From Agapanthus africanus (Eukaryota; Streptophyta; Magnoliopsida; Asparagales; Amaryllidaceae), in the NCBI GenBank assembly GCA_030015575.1, contig CM057337.1, forward strand, positions 376,239,582 to 376,303,581: a stretch of DNA of 64,000 bases, written 5' to 3'. The position numbers and the translations under genes were made by a program. Of the stretch, positions 45,698 through 56,754 are shown piece by piece (the first letter of the stretch is position 1; every line of letters begins with the position of its first letter). The notes beneath the pieces were generated by a model, which was given only the letters and a program-made list of their open reading frames with translations, ran no database searches and was not told where the DNA came from.

Positions 45698-48176
45698 CCC
45701 CCCATACCCTCTACCCTCTCATCACTTTTCCTAAGTCCACTCTCCCAAAATTCCAAGAGAACTTGGTACATGAAAAAACGAGCGAAAGGCGAAGCGCTGA
45801 CGAAATCGACGGCGAAATCCCGACGATCGTACTAAGACCTCTTCACGACGTTTCGACGCACCGGCAAACCCACTACCTTCCTCTCACTCTCTAGCGTTGT
45901 CCAAATCCGTAAGTCCCTCTTTTCTACCTTTCTTTTCTTCCATTAAAATACGACTTTTCAAACCCGACGGAAATCGGAACAAACCGATTTCCGATTCGGT
46001 TTTCTATCAAATCTCACTTATCACCAATTCCATAATGCTTAAACATCTTCATGTTGACTACTAATCACTTAAAAATTAATTTGAACAAGTTTTCATACAT
46101 GAAATGATAGCTTTTGCAATATACCGTATTTTTGCACTTAAGTACCACCATATTTAGTTTATCACATTTAACCCTTTAACATTGCTATACCTTAAAGTAG
46201 ATCACGAGGTAATGACCTACTTCCACACACACACAAATGCAACCTTAATTGATATCATCAAAACTTAGAATACGATAATACAAGATTTTACATTTAAATA
46301 CCCTTTTCTTAATGAAACCTTTTCAAAAAGTTCTAAGTTTTAAACAATTTTAAAACAATATCTTTTAATAGGAAAATACGATATGTCGTGGACATCGATC
46401 GTTTATCTAAAGCTGACTTTGTGGTGTCTAGGCAAGTATGTCTAAGACGAGTGGTTACTTAATTAGGGCCACTACTTGTAGTGGAGAGCCTCCCACTCAC
46501 CTGGCACTTATCTGGCCGCAATTGGCGGTGAAGAGGCGATTTGAGGCTTCTAATGACTTGTCGTTTATACCATTTAGAAATAGACTAGTTGGCTGAGGAA
46601 ACCCTAGAATCTAAAATACGGAAATTTACACCCTTTTACAAATAAATACCTTATCTTTATAAAATCGTTTTCTAAATGATTAGTATTTATTAAATCTTTG
46701 CAAAGCGCCACTACAACCCACCTTTGGGGAACTCGTTAGGGATAATACGGTTTATCGTGCACCCTCGGGCTTAGTAGTGCGAGATTCAGACCTCCGCAAG
46801 GTGCATTCGGTCTCGAAAGGTTTGAAATACGAAATTTAAGAAAAATAAGATTTTTGGAAAATAAAATATTTCTTAAAAATTATTCTTGTATAAACATATG
46901 TATATTTATCATTTAAACACCTATTTTATTATAAGATAAAGTTTCCACCTTTTTTCTAAAAATTACAAGATTAAAAGTTACATTAAAATACCATGAATTT
47001 CAATTAAATCCATATTACAAATTAATACCTTTATTTATGTAATTAGAATATTTTCACTAGAAATATCACAAAATAAAATCACACTCATTATAACAATAAA
47101 TACGAATAATAAATACTTGAGGTATCTAGAAAACTATACAAAAGTATTTTTACATAAAACCCCCTCAAGTTTTATAAATTACAATAAGGACCCTAACAAT
47201 TATAGAACTTCGACTTACATTTCTTTTAGTCTGACTCGGGTTTGAGTCTGATTATTTCTGACTTGAATATGATTCAAGTCAATCTATATTCCTTAATATT
47301 CCAACTCAATATGAACACATGAATCCCAGAATCCAGTTAACAATCTATACAACTTGACTGAATCAAACCATGGATATACATCCATTATTCCGTTATTCCA
47401 TTTACCTGATTATGCAGTTACAATCTGTTTACTGATATCATGGTTTTGGTCGGTCATCCAACCTACACAATACAATACAACAATACTATCAAAACACTAC
47501 GGGGTTTAAGGGGTAGATTGGTACGGAAGGTGTTAAAGGTGGCACGAGGTGGTCAGATTAAGACACCTAACCTATATTCCGTTGCTGTTGTACCGTGGCT
47601 TAACGGTTCCTTGTACATTCCGTTTTCCCTGGTCTCTAGCATATAGAAACCCCTCTCGTATACACTGGCATCCTTCTGTACCAAGCTACAAACAACAGCG
47701 TTAACACAATATTCTACAATATTATACAACTTCTTTAGAAGATACTCTTATTCTGTCTTTTCTAATTCTTCTTTATCTTTGGGACTTACCGAGCGACCTG
47801 TTCGCTGACGACATTCTATTTCTTTCTTCTTTGAATGTCGTTAGGTGCTTTGGACCCAGCAGAGATCGAGCCCAACGGTGAAGACTTGGAGCAGTTTCAT
47901 GAAGACCCCGAGCTCTAGAAATTGTACCTTGTTCTATTCAATATTTTCATTTCCTGTTATGCCTTTGTTTAGGCATCGCTTTTCATTTCAGTTGTATTTA
48001 CTTTTCATGCATTGTACAAAAAAATGTTATTAATAAAGTTGTTATTTCTATATCCCTTGTCTCTTGTGATTTACTTTTATATTGCTTAGATACGCTTAGC
48101 GTATGTACTTCTAAGTATATACGTAGCGGACCTTGTCGCGTCTTCTTCGCCGTACACCGGAAAGCGGGGCGTGACA

Positions 48177-48388
48177 GGTTTTGTTGGTGGCCCATGCAGG
48201 TCAGAGCTGTATGAATCCCTATCATGCAGTTCTGGTCTGCGTGAACAATCTAAGCAATATAACATAAGAACCAGCAACTAAAACATTCTTTACAATTCAT
48301 GTTTCTTGAATCTTACAAATTTCTATTCCTTGAATCTTATCATTTCATGTATTTGAATCTATCCTAACCCAAATTTTTCTTCAAGGTT
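48177..48388 (+). other. Element H leader with a disrupted primer-binding site
   Basis: 212 bases between LTR and gag. The expected TTGGTATCAGAGC is not contiguous: TTGGT (48184-48188) and TCAGAGC (48201-48207) are separated by GGCCCATGCAGG. This looks like an insertion in the primer-binding site of this copy, or an unusual primer. Nothing else recognised. Confidence 0.5.
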
Positions 48389-48921
48389 ATGGATTCCCCG
48401 AACAACACCAGCACCAATGTCAACAATACACCTCCAGCACTACCTCTCGCACCAGCTGTTCCTGCACCACCCACCGAGCAAACAGTGCTACTTGAAGAGA
48501 TCCGCAGCCTTCTCGAGGGACAACAACAACTCCTGAACTGTCCTGAGACCGACGCACCAGGGGTAAAGCAATTCAGGGCTTTGCACCCCAAGCAGTTCTC
48601 TAGTAAAGGAAGCCCTCTTGAAGCTGAAGAATGGGCACAAAGCATCGAAGACGATCTGGCAGCAGCTCAAGTGCCAGACATAGCTTGGGTCCGTGTAGAA
48701 AAACTACAGCTCACGGATAATGCTCGCAACTGGTGGAAGGCGGAAGAAAGCCGTCTGGTATAGCCTATTGAATGGAAGACTTTTCGCGAGAAGTTCGACG
48801 CGAAATACTTCCCTGTGATTGCCAAGTTTGCTATGGAGCAGCAGTTCATTCATCTGCAACAGGGTTCAATGTGGGACAAATCAGTAGATGAATACGACGC
48901 TGAATTCACCATGTTAAGCCG

Positions 48922-48990
48922 GTAAGATATGTCACAATAGTTCAATTTTTAAATATCACATACTACACAGCTAACACAATCTTTAAACAG
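48922..48990 (+). other. H candidate intron 1 (69 bp, in gag)
   Basis: GTAAGA donor and TTTAAACAG acceptor, AT-rich, with a perfect plant-type branch motif CTAAC (48971-48975) about 17 nt before the acceptor. Reading through gives an immediate stop. Removing it joins ...MLSR and FAAHLIP in phase 2, the usual Gag sequence at that place. Confidence 0.82.
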
Positions 48991-49634
48991 ATTCGCGGCA
49001 CACTTGATACCGACGGACGAGATCAGAGCCCATCGCTTTCAACAAGGACTAGACACGGAAATTCAGGCTGCTCTAGCCACGGGAAAATTTCTGACTCATG
49101 AGGATGCCCTGGAAGCTGCCCGCAGTTATGAGGCAGTGATAAAAGCAAGGGGAAGACTTCAGTCCATAGGAGTCAAACGCCCTGCCAACCAGATGGCAGG
49201 TGGAGCCTCGTCCAGGCCACCTTTCGTGCTAAGGCGACCCGGAGTACCAACCCATCGTCCAAGCCCAGCCTTTTGCACCTACTGCAAGAGAACTGGACAT
49301 ATGATGAAGGACTGCCGTCGAGCCAACCGCCTTTGCTTAGTCTGCGGCTCAGCTACTCACGATATTGGGTCTTGTCCCCAAAGACAGAACCCAGTTACCG
49401 CACCAAGTCCAGCAATTACTTATCCGCAGCGACCAGCTCTTCAGGCACCTTCTCCCAGACCTGCACTACCTGCACCAACCAGAGGACCACAAGCTACATC
49501 ACCTCCTCATCAGTTCCATCAAGCTCAAAGGAACATTCCGAGGAATGCTCCTCAGGCCAGGAGGAATGTACCAAGGCGCCAGGCTTTCACGATGTCCATG
49601 GAAGAAGCTGAGGCCACTGGCCAAGTCATCACTT

Positions 49635-49713
49635 GTAAACTTTTCTTTTCAAACTTTGCTTTTCTATTCTACTAAGTTACATATTTTCTATACCTAAAAC
49701 AAATCCCACATAG
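49635..49713 (+). other. H candidate intron 2 (79 bp, before the protease)
   Basis: GTAAAC donor and CACATAG acceptor, very AT-rich, with CTAAA (49694-49698) as a possible branch site. Removing it joins the Gag tail (EEAEATGQVI) to the protease strand leading to ALFDTGASHC, in phase 1. Confidence 0.8.
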
Positions 49714-52142
49714 GTACAATCTCAGTATCCTCAATCCCTGCACTTGCACTGTTTGATACTGGAGCATCACACTGCTTTATGTCGCAACGGTTTGTCTGAA
49801 CCCATGCGATTCCAGTCTCAGCACTTGTATCCAGCTGGAATGTCAGTTCAGGAAATGGCGTTCTAAAGGCAACTATGGGATACAGCTTGTGTCCAATCGT
49901 CGTCTGCAGTCGAGAGTTTTATGCTGACTTCAAAGTACTGGACATACCAAACTTCGATGTGGTTCTAGGAATGGATTGGCTTGGAACTGTTTATGCTACC
50001 ATCGACTGTCGTCAAAGGAGGGTAGTATTCGAGATCCCAGACCATCCGGTCTTCTATTTCAAAAGCGGAGACCGTACACTGGAGCCAAGTACCTACAAAG
50101 CGAAGCCAAGAGAAGCAGTAGTTGCAGCAGCTCAAGCGGAGGAAGAATCAAGACCAGATGTGGTTCGAGAGTTCGACGATGTATTTCCTGACGATATATC
50201 AGGTTTGCCTCCCGATCGACCTCTTGAATTCAGTATTGATTTAGTACCAGGAGCATAACCGGTGATCAAAGCACCCTATCGTTTAAGTCTGGAAGGTTTG
50301 AAGGAAGTCCGAACACAGTTGGACGAATTACTGGCGAAAGGATGGATTCGTCCCAGCACTTCAAGTTGGGGATCACCTGTACTACTTGTTAAGAAGAAGG
50401 AAGGTTCATACAGAATGTGCATCGATTACATAGCCTTGAACGAAGTCACTATAAAGAACAAGTATCCACTCCCGCGCATCGATGATTTATTCGATCAGCT
50501 AAGTGGATCTTGTGTTTTCTCTAAATTAGATCTTCGTTCAGCTTATCATCAAGTAAAGGTCAAGGAAGCTGATATTCACAAAACAGCTTTCAGAACTCGT
50601 TATGGACATTACGAATTTCTAGTGATTCCATTTGGAGTGACCAACGCACCCGCAATATTCATGAACCTTATGAATCAAGTTTTCCGGGAGTACTTAGACA
50701 GGTTTGTTGTCATCTTCATCGACGACATCCTGGTGTATTCTAAGAGTTGGAAAGAGCATGCAGAACACCTACGAATTGTCCTAGAAACTCTTCGACAACA
50801 TCAGCTTTTTGCCAAGTACAGCAAGTGCGAGTTTTGGCTAAATCAAGTTGGTTTTCTTGGACATATTGTATCAGGAGAAGGAATCTCTGTAGATCCAACA
50901 AAAGTTTCGGCAGTTAGCGAATGGGCTACACCAAATTCAGTGAAGGATATTCGAAGTTTCTTGGGTTTAGCTGGATATTACAGAAGGTTTATTGAAGGCT
51001 TTTCGAAGATAGCAACGCCCCTGACCAAGCTCACACATAAAGATGAAGAATTTGTGTGGTCAGAAGCATGCGAACAAGCTTTCGTAAAACTCAAGTCAAG
51101 GTTGACATCAGCACCTATTCTTGTCATACTGGATCAATCTGGAGGATTCGAAGTGCATTGCGATGCATCCGGTAAGGGATTAGGATGTGTTCTACATCAG
51201 CACGGTAAGGTTGTGGCTTATGCTTCAAGACAGCTGAAAATTTATGAGCGCAATTATCCGACGCATGATCTGGAGTTAGCAGCCGTCATCTTTGCTCTCA
51301 AGATTTGGCGTCATTATCTACTTGGTGAATGAGTGAACATCTACACAGATCATAAGAGCCTGAAGTACGTGTTTACTCAGAAGGAGTTGAATATGCGGCA
51401 TAGAAGATGGTTAGAAATCATGGCGGAATTTGACATCAACTTGCAATATCACCCAGGGAAGGTGAATGTAGTACCTGATGCTCTTAGTCACCAACCATTA
51501 GAAATGAATCTCACTGCCCAGTGGAAGCTTCAACAAGACTTGCATCAGATGGAGATTGAAGTAGTCATGCCAGGTAATGCTTCAAGTTTGATGAATTTAC
51601 AAGTTCAATCAACCATTGTCAACCAGATCAAAGCAGCTCAAGCAAGTGATGCTAAGTTGCAAAAGATCAGAGAACAAGTGGAGAATGGACTCAGAACAGA
51701 CTTCATCATCCATGAAGACGGATCTTTGAGATATGGCAGCAGATTGTGTGTACCAAAAGGTCCTGTTCGGGAAGAGCTAATGAAAGAAGCTCACAACTCT
51801 CCCTACTCAGTACATCCTGGAGGTACCAAAATGTACAAAGATCTACGTCAGAATTATTGGTGGCATGGAATGAAGCGTGAAGTAGCCAGAAGCGTCGCAA
51901 AATGCTTGGTGTGTCAGCAAGTAAAGGCTGAACATCACAGGATTGCTGGATTACTTCAACCGTTACCAATCCCAGAATGGAAGTGGCAACACATCACGAT
52001 GGACTTTGTGACTGCTCTTCCTCGCAGCACAAAGGGTAACGATGCCATATGGGTTATTGTTGATCGACTCACAATGTCGGCTCACTTCATCCCATTTCGA
52101 GTTGGCCAATCAACTGAGACACTAGCAAAGAAGTACATGGAG

Positions 52143-52210
52143 GTAATAATCTAATTTAGATTTAAAACTCTTCATAATGTACTATCTCTGATACCCATGA
52201 ACTCATACAG
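52143..52210 (+). other. H candidate intron 3 (68 bp, in integrase)
   Basis: GTAATA donor and CATACAG acceptor, AT-rich, with CTGAT (52187-52191) as a possible branch site. Removing it joins AKKYME and EIVRLHGVP, the usual integrase sequence before the second catalytic Asp, in phase 0. Confidence 0.82.
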
Positions 52211-53145
52211 GAAATTGTGAGACTCCATGGAGTACCGGTCTGCATTGTCTCCGATCGTGACACCAGGTTCCGATCGCAATTTTGGCAGAGTCTGCAAGCG
52301 AGCTTGGGAACAAGTTTGAACTTCAGCACGGCTTATCATCCACAAACAAATGGTCAGTCGGAACGAACTATTCAGATCTTAGAGGATATGCTCAGAGCAT
52401 GTATGTTAGACTTCAAAGGATCGTGGGAAGATCACCTACATCTTGTGGAGTTTTCATACAACAACAGCTACCAAACAAGCATAGGAATGGCACCTTTTGC
52501 AGCATTGTATGGAAGGAAGTGTCGATCGCCATTAAGTTGGGACGAAGTCGGAGATAGGGAACTTCTTGGACCAGAGATGATAGTAGCGTCTGTTGATGTG
52601 ATCCGTACTATCAGAGAAAGGATGCGCATAGCCCAAGATCGACAGAAGCACTGGGCTGATGCAAAGAGACGACACTTGGAGTTCCAGCCAGGAGATCACG
52701 TATTCCTGAAGATATCTCCGAACCGTGGAGTGATCCGTTTTGGAAGACGGGGTAAGTTGAGTCTGAGATACATTGGACCGTTCGACATACTCGAACAAGT
52801 CGGTCAAGTGGCATACCGCTTAGCGCTTCCACCTTCATTGGAAGGAGTGCATAATGTGTTCCATATATCCCAACTCAGAAAGTATGTAAGTGACCCCAGC
52901 CATGTTCTCGATCATTCCGAGCTCACTATACACCCCGATTTGTCTTGTGAGCAACAGCCCATGGAGATCCTGGACAGGAAAGTGAAGACACTTCGGAACA
53001 AGGAAGTTAACTTGGTTCGAGTGATGTGGAGGAAAGACACTCCAGGAGAGTCCACTAGGGAAAGGGAAGATGAAATGCGTACTAGATATCCACACCTCAT
53101 TGTAAACTAGTCCTCAAATAAAAGTTGTAAATTTCGAGGACGAAA

Positions 53146-53165
53146 TTTTTGTAAGAAGGGTAGAC
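53146..53165 (+). promoter_or_regulatory. Element H polypurine tract region
   Basis: The purine-rich GTAAGAAGGGTAGA lies immediately before the 3' LTR and after CGAGGACGAAATTTTTG, an arrangement typical of plant chromoviruses. Confidence 0.75.
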
Positions 53166-56062
53166 TGTAACAACTCCATTTTTAATGTACAAAGAATTGT
53201 TTTAAATTCAATGCATACTTGGAGTATTTATTGCGGCTGATATCTCTTTAAGTATTTATTTCACTCCATAATTACAAGAAGGAGCTTGTAGCTCATTGGT
53301 AATACCTTACACTGCTGAACCAAGCCACCAGAGTTCAAATCCCATGCCCCATATTATTTTTATATTTATTTTGTTTTAAATTCTTTGGAAAGTCAACGGT
53401 CAAAAGGCCATAACTCACAAAATATGTACTGGACAACAAAAAGTAAATATACCAAATTGTACCCCAGGAAAATCCCCGGCCATTGGAACCCTGACTCGGC
53501 CCGACTCGGCGCCGCCGGCCGGCGAATCGGCCGACTCGGTCCAGCGCCGCTGGCCGGACTTGGCCGGACGGCCGAGTCGCCAACAGAGAAAAGTTGGCTC
53601 TTGACCTGGTCCACCCTCCTTAACACTTATTATGCTTGTAACGGTTATCATTTGGCCAATAAATCCCTTTTAATCCTAGGTTTAATGAGTTTTAATGAAT
53701 TTTTATATATTTTTATATTTTTTTATTAAAAACCCTAACCCTAGCCTAACCCTATATAAACCCGCCATACCCTCTACCCTCTCATCACTTTTCCTAAGTC
53801 CACTCTCCCAAAATTCCAAGAGAACTTGGTACGTGAGAAAACGAGTGAAAGGCGAAGCACTGACGAAATCGACGGCGAAATCCCGGCGATCGTACTAAAG
53901 ACCTCTTCACGACGTTTCGACGCACCGGCAAACCCACTACCTTCCTCTCACTCTCTAGCGTTGTCCAAACCCGTAAGTCCCTTTTTTTTACCTTTCTTTT
54001 CTTCCATTAAAATACGACTTTTCAAACCCGACGGAAATCGGAACAAACCGATTTCCGATTCGGTTTTCTATCAAATCTCACTTATCACCAATTCCATAAT
54101 GCTTAAACAACTTCATGTTGACTACTAATCACTTAAAAATTAATTTGAACAAGTTTTCACACAAGAAATGATAGCTTTTGCAATATACCGTATTTTTGCA
54201 CTTAAATACCACCAAGTTTAGTTTATCATATTTAACCCTTTAATATTTCTATACCTTAAACTAAATCATGAGGTAATGACCTACCTCCACACACACGCAA
54301 ATGCAACCCTAATTGATATCATCAAAACTTAGAATACGATAATACAAGATTTTACATTTAAATACCCTTTTCTTAATGAAACCTTTTCTAAAAGTTCTAA
54401 GTTTTAAACAATTTTAAAATAATATCTTTTAATAGGAAAATAAGATATGTCGTGGACATCGATCGTTTATCTAAATCTGACTTTGTGGTGTCTAGGCAAG
54501 AGTGTCTAAGGCGAGTGGTTACTTAATTAGGGACACTACTTGTAGTGGAGAGGCTCTCACTCACCTGGCACTTACCTGGCCGCAATTGGCGGTGAAGAGG
54601 CGATTTGAGGCTTCTAATGACTTGTCGTTTAGACCATTTAGAAATAGGCTAGTTGGCTTAGGAAACCCTAGAATCTAAAATACGGAAATTTACACCCTTT
54701 TACAAATAAATACCTTATCTTTATAAAACCGTTTTCTAAATGATTAGTATTTATTAAATCTTTGTAAAGCGCCACTACAATCCACCTTTGGGGAACTCGT
54801 TAGGGATAGTACGGTTTATCGTGTACCCTCGGGCTTAGTAGTGCGAGATTCAGACCTCCGCAAGGAGCATTCGGTCTCGAAAGGTTTAAAATACGACATT
54901 TAAAAAAAATGAGATTTTTGGAAAATAAAATATTTCTTAAAAATTATTCTTGTATAAACATATGTATATTTATCATTTAAACACCTATTTTATTATATGA
55001 TAAAGTTTCCACCTTTTTTCTAAAAATTATAAGATTAAAAGTTACATTAAAATACCATGAATTTCAATTAAATCCATATTACAAATTAATACCTTTATTT
55101 ATGTAATTAGGATATTTTCACTAGAAATATCACAAAATAAAATCACACTCATTATAACAATAAAGATGAATAATAAATACTTGAGGTATCTTGAAAACTA
55201 TACAAAAGTATTTTTACATAAAATCCCCTCAAGTTTTATAAATTACAATAAGGACCCTAACAATTATAGAACTTCGACTTACATTTCTTTTAGTCTGACT
55301 CGGGTTTGAGTCTGATTATTTCTGACTTGAATATGATTCAAGTCAATCTATATTCCTTATTATTCCAACTCAATATGAACACATGAATCTCAGAATCCAG
55401 TTAACAATCTATACAACTTGACTGAATCAAACCATGGATATACATCCATTATTCCGTTATTCCATTTATCTGATTATGCAGTTACAATCTGTTTACTGAT
55501 ATCATGGTTTTGGTCGGTCATCCAACTTACACAATACAATTCAACAATACTATCAAAACACTACGGGGTTTAAGGGGTAGATTGGTACGGAAGGTGTTAA
55601 AGGTGGCACGAGGTGGTCAGATTAAGACACCTAACCTATATTCCGTTGCTGTTATACCGTGGCTTAACGGTTCCTTGTACATACCGTTTGCCCTGGTCTC
55701 TAGCATATAGAAACCCCTCTCGTATACACTGGCATCCTTCTGTACCAAGCTACAAACAACATCATTAACACAATATTCTACAATATTATACAACTTCTTT
55801 AGAAGATACTCTTATTCTGTCTTTTCTAATTCTTCTTTATCTTTGGGACTTACCGAGCGACCTGTTCGCTGACGACATTCTATTTCTTTCTTCTTTGAAT
55901 GCCGCCAGGTGCTTTGGACCCAGCAGAGATCGAGCCCACTGGTGAAGACTTGGAGCAGTTTCACGAAGACCCCGAGCTCTAGACATTGTACATTGTTCTA
56001 TTCAGTATTTTCATTTCCTGTTATGCCATTGTTTAGGCATCGCTTTTCATTTCAGTTGTATT
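53166..56062 (+). repeat. Element H 3' LTR (first 2,897 bases, cut by K)
   Basis: Collinear with 45100-47998 of the 5' LTR. It includes the tRNA-like segment (53281-53350) and TATATAAA (53753-53760). It stops at TTGTATT, where K begins; the missing last 180 bases or so should resume beyond the window. Confidence 0.92.
53281..53350 (+). other. tRNA-like segment in the H 3' LTR
   Basis: Second copy of the A-box-like TAGCTCATTGG (53289-53299) and B-box-like GAGTTCAAATCC (53331-53342), almost identical to 45215-45284. It was therefore part of the LTR before H inserted. Confidence 0.55.
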
Positions 56063-56754
56063 TGTAAGTGCACGGAGGCGCCCCGGCCGTCAATCCGACG
56101 GCCAAATGCGGAAGCGGTGATAAACTTTAATTTTTCTTGAACTGGCAAACCGCCGCGCACTAATACCCGGATCGAACCATTAATTAGTCCTAGCTAACTA
56201 CAAGAAAGGGAAGAGAGATATACCGACTGATCCAAGTCCTCCGGTCTTCTCGTCGTCGTCCCGATCTCCCGCGGAATGTCCTATCTCTACCTTGTCGCCG
56301 GAAGTGCACCACATCGCCTACTTCTTTTACGGGCTCCTACCTCAATGCCGAGGCAACTCGGGCACGAAGCTGGCTAGTCGACGTGCCCAAGATTTGCTGT
56401 AGAATATCTAGTGAGCAAGTCTCAATTTTGGGGTTCATAGAGATGCCTTTGTGGTGGAGGAAAAAGAACTTGGAGAGAGGTGAGGAAAAATGTGATATAC
56501 AAAGAATGAGAGTATCATTTTTCTCCCAACCAAAAAGAGAAGCATTTCCCTCATCCCTTTCCAATAGTGGCCGGCCCCCTTAGGTGATTGGAGAGAGAGA
56601 GCAAAGACAAGGGGGTGGGTGGAAAGCAAGTGATGATGAAACAATCAAATGATCACAACAAAACCCAACACTCCAAAGCAACCATCATCTTTCCACAAGT
56701 CAAACCATGATGACAAGAAGAAGTCAAGAAGTCAAGGTCAAGGGATGGGCTCCA
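56063..56754 (-). repeat. K, piece of a B-like Copia LTR (cut by F)
   Basis: Starts TGTAAGTGCACGGAGGCG and follows the U5 side of the B LTR (9083 onward) through blocks such as CCCGATCTCCCGCGGAA, TCTTTTACGGGCTCC and AAGATTTGCTGTAG. There is no primer-binding site on its outer side, so it is a 3' LTR or solo LTR in minus orientation. F begins at 56755. Several GTCAA motifs lie at 56700-56740. Overlapping ORFs look like chance. Confidence 0.75.

Larger units (their letters stand above)
45100..48176 (+). repeat. Element H 5' LTR (3,077 bp)
   Basis: TGTAACAATTCC to GGGGCGTGACA. It matches the 3' LTR copy base by base with a few substitutions per hundred. It holds a tRNA-like segment (45215-45284), telo-box-like AACCCTAACCC followed by TATATAAA (45690-45697), and long AT-rich noncoding sequence. 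Confidence 0.92.
48389..53110 (+). pseudogene. gag-pol: Element H gag-pol with three intron-like interruptions and four nonsense changes
   Basis: Coding segments 48389-48921, 48991-49634, 49714-52142 and 52211-53110 add up to 4,506 nt, exactly 1,502 codons in one frame. Domains in order: Gag with retrotransposon-gag motif (EAEEWAQSIEDD, NWWKAEESRLV); two zinc knuckles CTYCKRTGHMMKDC and CLVCGSATHDIGSC (49273-49370); protease ALFDTGASHC (about 49745-49775); RT with [20 protein letters not shown] and [12 protein letters not shown] (about 50710); RNase H with [11 protein letters not shown]; integrase with HPGG...CLVCQQ finger and D, D, E at TMDFVTALP, VSDRDTRF and NGQSERTIQ; chromodomain-like end MWRKDTPGE...RYPHL. 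In-frame stops at 48761 (TAG), 49797 (TGA), 50256 (TAA) and 51330 (TGA) make this copy non-coding. Confidence 0.9.
45100..56062 (+). mobile_element. Ty3/Gypsy chromovirus H, inserted in the E 5' LTR
   Basis: 5' LTR 45100-48176, leader, gag-pol with three intron-like interruptions (48389-53110), polypurine tract, and 3' LTR from 53166, cut at 56062 by K. The RT-RNase H-integrase order and a C-terminal chromodomain-like tail place it with plant chromoviruses, probably near Tekay/Del. The 3' end and second target copy are outside the window. Confidence 0.9.
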
